64,000 nt of DNA from Amphichorda felina. Lineage: Eukaryota; Ascomycota; Sordariomycetes; Hypocreales; Bionectriaceae. Shown piece by piece: positions 57,553 through 64,000 of this stretch (its first letter is position 1; each line of letters begins with the position of its first letter). Location: NCBI GenBank assembly GCA_016490725.1, contig JAEMHR010000079.1:44710-108709 (forward strand), written 5' to 3'. Position numbers and translations under genes: made by a program. Under the pieces are notes generated by a model. The model had not been told where the DNA came from and ran no database searches. It was given only the letters and a program-made list of their open reading frames with translations.

Positions 57553-59364
57553 TTAAAGATGTCTAGCCATTCCCCGATTCCCTGAATCGTCCAGCCCAAG
57601 GGCCAGTTCATCCGAGTCTGAGTCTGGGCAGTCGTCCAGCCCCAAGCCAAGTTCGTCCGCGTCTGAGCCTGAAGAGAACGAGCCCATCAGCTGTCTCTCG
57701 AGCATTTCTCTTTCCTCGTCCGGGTATGAAAGCGAGTCATCTGTATCGTCTCCCTTGGGCCACATTTGTAGTTCCCGACCGGCAGCAGAATCATTCCCAA
57801 GCGCTTGCTTCTTCCCGAACCCATCTTCGTCAGGGGAAACCTCATCTCCTGTAGCGATTCCCACTCTCTTAACTGATCCAGTTCCTTGGTGTTGCTCTAG
57901 GCTGTCGTCCGAATCGTCGCTTAGTTCAAGTCCATAAGGGTCACTGTTTGGGAACTCTAATTCCGCACCACTATTAGTGTCTTCAAACCTGTTGACCTCC
58001 ACAGGACCTCGGCCTGTCATCGCTGATAAGTGAATTTCTTCTGGACTCCCACACTGCGACCCTTCTTCCGAGTCTTCCAGTATTACCTGGGGAAGATCTT
58101 CAGGGCTGGTTTGTAGTGGTTTTCCGTGTATCGAGGCCCGAAGTTTTCTGGGTAACCTGACTGATGGCCTCTTCCTGTTTGGCGGAATCGGCACGGGCAA
58201 GAGAACCTGTCGTGGCGGCGCCAAGCGCTCTAGGCTAAAATCCGGTGAAGAGACGGAAGTCCTGGTTGTGACCATGATCTTCATGGCCACTGCGTCAGCT
58301 TGGCTCATCTTGATCAGGGCGTCCACAAGCTGCCGAATTGCTCCGAGGTGACCACCGTTGCTAGATGTGCCCGACTGCGCTGATAGGACGTCTAAACTGT
58401 CGATAACAACGAGAACCGAGGCTGCCTGCGACACGTACAGACACTTTGAAAACACGGTCAGCAGGTCGTGAAGCGGGCCGGTCCTTGCTGCGCCCCGAAA
58501 TGCCCCCAGAGTTAGGCGGTGTTTCCGGCAGGCAGCCTGGGTGAACTCGGTGGCCCGAGCAGCGACAAGCTGGAAGATGAGGTCCTGCAGAACAGTATGC
58601 GCTGTCCTCTCCACATCATCGATCTGTGGGCTACAGAAATGGTAGAGCACCGGTGTAGTGGGAGCGATGCCGTCGTTATAACCCCCAATGGTCGCCGACC
58701 CGATCACCTCGAGGGCTAGATCCGAAGTCCAGTCAGACAGACCGGTGCCCAGACACCCATCCACCCACAGTAGCTGTGAGTGAGGACACCCGGCCCAAGA
58801 ACGGAGCTCGTTTCGTTGCGCGACGCTGAGGGCGTCCACAACGGCGGCCAGAGAGGGGCCGGGATAGCGCTGCATGATTGTGTTTGCGTCTTCGTCGAAG
58901 AAGTGCAGCTCTGGGAAGCAGGTGTCGCGGAAGGCAGACATGCTCATGCGGTTGATCCCCTCGTAGACTGTCAGATCAGCTGGCAGGAAGGCCCCTTCCA
59001 TGTGGGCTTCGAGAGCGGTGTCAAGCGACATGTCTTCCATGAACTCTGTACAAGGGCCACCGGACACATTAGCCCAGCAATGTCATCATTTCCATCAGAG
59101 ATTCAGACCTGCAAGGGCCGCATCCTCCTCACGGTCGGTTTCTGGCGGTGCCCGTGGTGTCCCATTGAGGCCGAGCTTCCCAAAGAGCTGGCCGAGTGCG
59201 CTCGAGTCCAGATCATCGCTGTGACAGCCATAGATGAACTGACCGATGGTGAGTTGAACACCGTTGCCCGAGACGGAATTGCCCGAAGCCTCGAATGTGT
59301 CACTATTCACGGTTCGCCTTACCGAATGGTGGGGTGAGTTGCCGCTCCCATGGGCCCCATCCAT
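57553..59364 (-). CDS. NACHT protein with N-terminal amyloid motif, degenerate P-loop
   Basis: Two exons (59364-59109 and 59045-57553), joined across a 63-bp intron, give 582 residues. The N-terminus has one motif, FEASGNSVSGNGVQ (24-37), sharing [ET]AS[GD]-x6-N with the repeats of the downstream HET-s-like protein. A NACHT module follows: LRSWAGCPHSQLLWVDG leads into the P-loop position GCLGTGLS (182-189), where the Walker A lysine is leucine. Walker B-like VLVVIDSLD lies at 296-304, and HTVLQDLIFQLVAAR matches the region after the P-loop. The usual C-terminal WD/ankyrin/TPR sensor is absent. Residues from about 370 on are acidic and low-complexity, ending in two DELxLGLDD repeats. It may be a decayed or specialised receptor that seeds amyloid in the effector (inference). 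Confidence 0.75.
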
Positions 59365-60079
59365 GGCGATCGTGAGTGATGAACGGACAAGCTGTGTTGG
59401 TCGGGGGAGTGAGGCGATGGTAATTCGGCCTGCATAGTATGTTTCTGATCCTTCTGTTCATGTATCTCACCTCGAGATGCACGACCCGAAAGCTGTGGGT
59501 TTTGTGGATAGACCAGGAGTGCCTCCATGTACATGCCCGTGTGCATGCCCATGTACATATACCTTCAATCTTCTCATGCAGTGAGATTTCCCTCATTGCG
59601 CAGTCTGCGCCCAGCTCATGCTGGTGCGGGGATGCATTGCGCCCCGCCACAGTGCGTTGATAGCTGTTCAGCCTGTTCTCGATCTCTCCAGGCCGGCGAG
59701 AAGTTATCTACAGGCCAAGACCATTGGACTTCTAGCCGCCTTGGCTGCACTCCAGAAAGAGGGGGAAATGATGCCATTGGTGTAAATGTCCCTGCATCGT
59801 AGCTAGGTACTTAGTGTTAGCAGGATTCATCGACTGCAACAGACGATCCAGGTTGAGTGATGAGTAGTAAGCAAGGAAAGCGCCCAGGACCTCCAGGATG
59901 CCAGGAGAGAATGAAGCAGCCTCTTTTCCGAGTATTTCGTCGCCTCCTCACTCACCACAAATGTCTGGAAAATGAGTCGATGACTCAGTGAGGGCTCTCC
60001 CCTTTATCAGTCTCATCACCGACGACCGCAATCTCGAACAAGGACTGTCCCGAGATCGAACAAGGACCCTCTCGACGAA
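59365..60079. promoter_or_regulatory. divergent promoter between NACHT and AAA genes
   Basis: A 715-bp spacer between divergent starts. It contains an imperfect palindromic/tandem ATGTACATGCCC-type block at about 59527-59557. Open frames here lack family motifs. An upstream exon of the NACHT gene could lie here but none is convincing. Confidence 0.45.
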
Positions 60080-62948
60080 ATGAATCAAAGCTCCCAGTCC
60101 CAGGTAGATGTGGTCGAACCCGAAGGCCACGCCACCGATGAGACTGGCCACCTGGATTGCGCCAGCAATCATGGGATCCATACCGGGGACAGGCCGTCGC
60201 ACACAACTGCCATATCCACAACCAAATCCTCAGAGGGTGGTCCGCCGGGCACTTCTACTCTCACTCCCGCATCTGACAATGTTACTGGGCATAAAACCTA
60301 CGATCTGACTGTTGTCGAAACACTCGAATGGCAGCATCGGGGGCGCGTGGAGTGCAATAACTACAACCACGTCCACAGCCACGTCCCCAGCCACGACCAG
60401 GTCCAGAATATCGACAGCGCAAAGAGTTCCGCAGGGCCAACGCAATTGCCTCAGTCTTCCGAGCTGCTCAAGCTGGACGGCAATATCTATGTCAGGCTTC
60501 ATCAACCCAACTCTCCACTGTACATCGAATTTTTGGAAAAACAGATCGCCGAGTTACGGCAGGAGATAGAAGACCAGAGGAAAGAATCCGATGGTACAAC
60601 CGAGACAAGCGAAACAGAGAGCACAAATAACGACTTTGTCTCTGGCAAAGAGGGCGACGATGCAGATCAGCAACAGGTATGGACACCGATCGAGCCTCCC
60701 TCGAGAATCGCCATATTGTAGGTATAGTATACTGACGACAAACCGATATCAGGAAATATCCATCTACAGAGAGGTCAAATACCGCACTGGGTACCAGGTA
60801 AACTATCGAGAGGACGACGGTGACGAGGCTATCTTGAAGGAGTACATGGACAGCCTACCACGGCATGCAATCACACATAGACGCAACTTTGACCCGACTG
60901 GGCGTCATGTCAAGACTCTGCTGAAGATCAACTCGCATATTCTCATCGACCTCTTAAAGCAATGCATCTCTCCATCACGCATCGGGGATTACCGGCGACT
61001 ATACTCCCAGAAAGTCAAATTCTACAAGCCCTACGTCCCTCTTTTCCAGAGCAGGAGGCTGCTCCTCGACGCCATGCATTCCGCCCAAGGCGAGAAAGCC
61101 TCAGTATTGAAGCTCCTCACTGACTTTCTCAAGGAAGACATGGCAAGCACGTGGGAGAAGCTGGATGAAATAGAAAAGGGAAAATGTGAGCGCATTTCAT
61201 TCGAGGATGCGTGGCTGCTGTATCCCCCCGGTACGACAGTCTTTCAGAAATCCGAGGGCCGCTGGGCGGCATTCAAGGTCGAGACTGTCCACGTTTGGCA
61301 GCTCCCTGTGCCGATTACAATGGAAATCCGGTGCTATAACCTGGGCTTTCTGGGTGAAGGGTCAGCTCTCAGGCCGGTAATGAGGCGGCTCGAACTGGAC
61401 CCGTATTCAGGCGAGCGGCTAATATCGGACCTGGGCATTATCCCCCAGTCGCACATTGATGCGCTCAAGGGCCCTAGTGTTGCAGAGCTTCTCATCTCCC
61501 GGGGGCATCGCTTCTGGGGCCTCGGCGGAACACAGGCTGAGTTCCGAGAATATGTAGGGACGGCCTGGCCAACTACCCTGCCGTCGGTAGGTCTCGACTA
61601 CTCCCCATGCAATCGTGTGCTGACATGACGGACCACAGGACTCAGTTAGGGTCATCGTCGACTACGCTACCTCTTCCCGCCCAAGTGGAGAGGAATTCGA
61701 CGAGGAATTCGAGGACGACCGCGGCGTTGGGGACGAGGAACTCTGTACCTGCTGTTTATGCGTTCGCAAGTATGCTGGGCTCGCCCCGTACCCGCCTGAT
61801 ATCTACGACGAGTCCGATATTTGCCCCCAGGATCAGTGGCCGGAGAAGCCGCCCTTCATCAAACCACAGAAACAGTACGGACCAGGGGCTAAAAGTGATG
61901 CGGGAGACGGTGCCTGGACAGAGGACCCCCTGATATTCTGCCCTGGGCGGGCCTGGGCGTTCTCTTTGAAGCAAAAGTCATGGAAGCATGTCGAGGTTGA
62001 GAAACTGAATGAAGTCCGCACCCCCCGTGACCCATTCAAGGACCTGGTCTTGGACGATGACTACAAGATGATTGTGGAATCCTTAGTAGATACATACCTC
62101 GGCGGGTCCATCTTCTCAGACATTGTCAGGGATAAAGGCCGGGGCTTGGTCGTCCTGCTACACGGTGGCCCGGGGACAGGAAAAACTCTCACAGCCGGTA
62201 AGTCCCTCCTTTTTGTGATTACCTTTGGGGAGCTCAGGCATCTGAGTGGGCATTTGGCTAACTACCTGTGCAAGAATGTGTCGCTGAAAAGAAGAAACGA
62301 CCCCTGTACATGGTCACTTGTGGCGATCTAGGCACAGATGCTCAGGAGCTCGAGAACAAGCTAGGGGATATTTTCCTAAATGCAGTCAACTGGAAAGCGG
62401 TGGTGCTTCTCGACGAAGCCGATGTGTTCCTCCAGGAACGGGACCTGTACGATCTGGGCCGCAACGCTCTCGTGTCCGTTTTCCTGCGGCACATCGAGTA
62501 TTACGACGGGCTCCTGTTCCTGACCACCAACCGCCCTGGCCAGATCGACGAGGCCTTCCAGTCACGCATCCACGTCACCTTGGGACTTCCCGACCTGGAC
62601 GCTGAGCGCCAGAAGAAGGTGTGGCTGATTTTCATCCGGACCCTGCGGCTGGACGAGGCCAAGGATGTCGATAGAAGAAAAAAGATAGAGCTACTCGACT
62701 TTGTACAGAACGACCTAATTCCGGGGCTCAAGAACACAACGGGCAGGATGAACGGGCGACAGATACGCAACTGCATTCGGGCGGCGTGCGCTATTGCGAC
62801 TAAGCAGGGGAGAGTTGTGGACAAGGGTGACATTCAGAAGGTCATGGACCTTGGGACCAAGTTCCAAGACTACATGACCCAGGTGAACCGGATGAACCAG
62901 GACGAGAAAGCTAGGGCGCTGGGGCTGCGGTTGTTGAACCCGTCGTAG
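60080..62948 (+). CDS. AAA+ ATPase, fungal DUF7025-type
   Basis: Four exons (60080-60676, 60753-61586, 61639-62197, 62275-62948) give 887 residues. The first ~150 residues are disordered, followed by a short coiled coil (EFLEKQIAELRQEIEDQRK). A central domain (about 230-475) matches the region that precedes the ATPase in fungal AAA proteins of the DUF7025 type. An acidic linker with a small Cys cluster (LCTCCLCVRK) follows. The ATPase core has Walker A GGPGTGKT at 653-660, Walker B LLDEAD ending at 713, and sensor-1-like LFLTTNRPGQID, then an arginine-finger region QSRIH. This is an intact ATPase of unknown substrate. It is divergent from the NACHT gene. Fungal AAA proteins of this class are often found in variable, accessory loci. 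Confidence 0.85.
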
Positions 62949-63705
62949 CATTAGACTGCTGTAGTACTCGGCTCTGATATTCGGGGACATTGACTTCTGC
63001 GGAAACCCATGGTATGAGTTGGGTGTTTTGGATTGGAGGCCCGCTAGATGATATACTTTGATATTAGGTGCTGATACCTTGGTAGAGATTAGTACTAGAT
63101 CTACGGATACTAAATCCCAGGAAACTGAGTAATAAAACTGGTATTCTTACGGAAGAGGCTGCTTGCGGGAACCTGAATGCTATTTCGCAATGTGTAGGAA
63201 ACAGGATATGCCTTTGTGACACCTGATATCAATACGGAGATGGGTGTACAAGTACGTAATGGTTTTTTGTGTTTTACGCTTTAACTAGCTGCCCACAAGG
63301 CGGGTGGAGTAGGTTATCAAATTTCCTTGCGTCTATGGTACATGACATGTCTATAATTCTGGGGCATTAAAAAAATAAGCACCATATTCTTTGCCGTGTA
63401 CCCTATTTCTCTTGATGAGAAGATGGGCCTTGGTGGATCCTGAGACTCCAGCACGACTAGGGGTCTGCAGCTTGATTACCACCGCAGCAGCACCAATAGT
63501 TCTATGATGAGTCTTTGCGAGATCTTATGTCAAAGAACATGTAAGAAAGATCCTTGTATAAAAAAAACTACCAAAACACTCTAATAGAAATGTTCATCGC
63601 TGGAGCATCCTGGACCCGAGGGGAAAGGGTGCTCAGCATGGCAATGGCCAAGCAACATCACCCCTGACCCGATCCAAGAAACAATTGCATCTTGATCCAA
63701 TCACC
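62949..63705. other. intergenic 3' region
   Basis: The convergent spacer after the AAA ATPase. No gene is seen. It is moderately AT-rich with several polyadenylation-like A/T runs. Confidence 0.45.
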
Positions 63706-63932
63706 TCACTGCCACTTGTCGTCAAAGTCGTACTGCTTGGGGCCGCCGGGAGTCCTGCTGGGGCCCCACCACTCGTCGCCCTTCTGCCAGCAGTCATCGT
63801 CCCAGGCGCAGACGTAGTCGTGGCCCACGTCGTCCGAGTTGGGCGACCACATCTGGTAGTTGTCGGAATCCTCCTCCCAGTCGTCGTCGTCCTGGGTGTT
63901 GAGGCGCTTCCAGTCCTTGACGGTGTACTCGC
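63706..63932 (-). CDS. partial small acidic Trp-rich protein
   Basis: A C-terminal exon of at least 75 residues, strongly coding by GC3 bias, rich in Asp, Trp and Tyr (for example QDDDDWEEDSDN and DEWWGPSRTPGG) with two cysteines. No ATG begins the frame; the track start is a TTG, and a likely acceptor is the CAG at about 63933-63935 (minus). The 5' part lies upstream, either beyond the window or in an unresolved short exon. I do not recognise the family. The window ends in an 18-A run that may be a homopolymer or an assembly edge. Confidence 0.45.
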
Positions 63933-63981
63933 TGTTTTCCAAGGGTAAGCTTGCTATCCATGGGCAATAAGGAGATCGGAG

Positions 63982-64000
63982 AAAAAAAAAAAAAAAAAAA
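63982..64000. repeat. poly(A) homopolymer at window end
   Basis: A run of about 18 A residues at the right edge. It may be a genuine homopolymer or the edge of a sequenced contig. Confidence 0.7.

Noticed and set aside
60080..60676. TPASDNVTGHK in the AAA ATPase N-terminus as another amyloid motif
   Set aside because: It shares ASDN but lacks the asparagine at the expected +8 position and sits in a low-complexity region.

Overview
The window is nuclear DNA of a filamentous ascomycete (Pezizomycotina, most likely a Sordariomycete such as a hypocrealean). The evidence is short 54-134 bp introns with fungal donor, branch-point and acceptor signals, GC-rich third codon positions, a CAP20/MPL1-type perilipin, a SAT4/rhodopsin-like membrane protein, an AAT-type acyltransferase, and a NACHT protein next to a HET-s-like protein. 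I built the gene models by joining open frames across splice sites and checking phase. No transcript data were used.

Layout. 1-17.9 kb is almost a gene desert, with one supported gene (an Ecl1-type zinc protein at 3.5-4.0 kb). 17.9-28 kb holds glutathione reductase with a mitochondrial leader and a second internal ATG, an uncharacterised fungal family protein, a cytochrome P450, and a seven-helix SAT4/rhodopsin-like protein. 28.7-41 kb is a housekeeping block: Ede1 (endocytosis), Sec6 (exocyst), Bcd1 (box C/D snoRNP assembly) and a DENN-domain protein. 43.8-50.8 kb is metabolic: an allantoate-permease-type MFS transporter, an isopenicillin-N-acyltransferase-like Ntn hydrolase, a class I glutamine amidotransferase, tRNA-Ser(AGA) and a D-serine dehydratase-like PLP enzyme. 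52.9-55.7 kb has the perilipin and a pirin. 56.3-63 kb carries the most interesting locus.

That locus looks like a HET-S/NWD2-type amyloid signalling pair. A 236-aa protein has a helical N-terminal domain and two C-terminal repeats 35 residues apart with the pattern NNTAS-x6-N. Immediately upstream on the same strand is a NACHT protein whose N-terminus carries one copy of a related motif (EASGNS-x3-N). This is the effector/receptor arrangement of prion-like programmed cell death modules. The receptor is unusual: its P-loop lacks the Walker A lysine, and an acidic tail replaces the usual WD, ankyrin or TPR repeats. A large AAA+ ATPase is transcribed divergently from it.

Outside coding exons, the 8-mer TACTCGTA/TACGAGTA recurs at least 25 times, far above the roughly two expected by chance. 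It is concentrated in gene-poor DNA and no annotated feature explains it.
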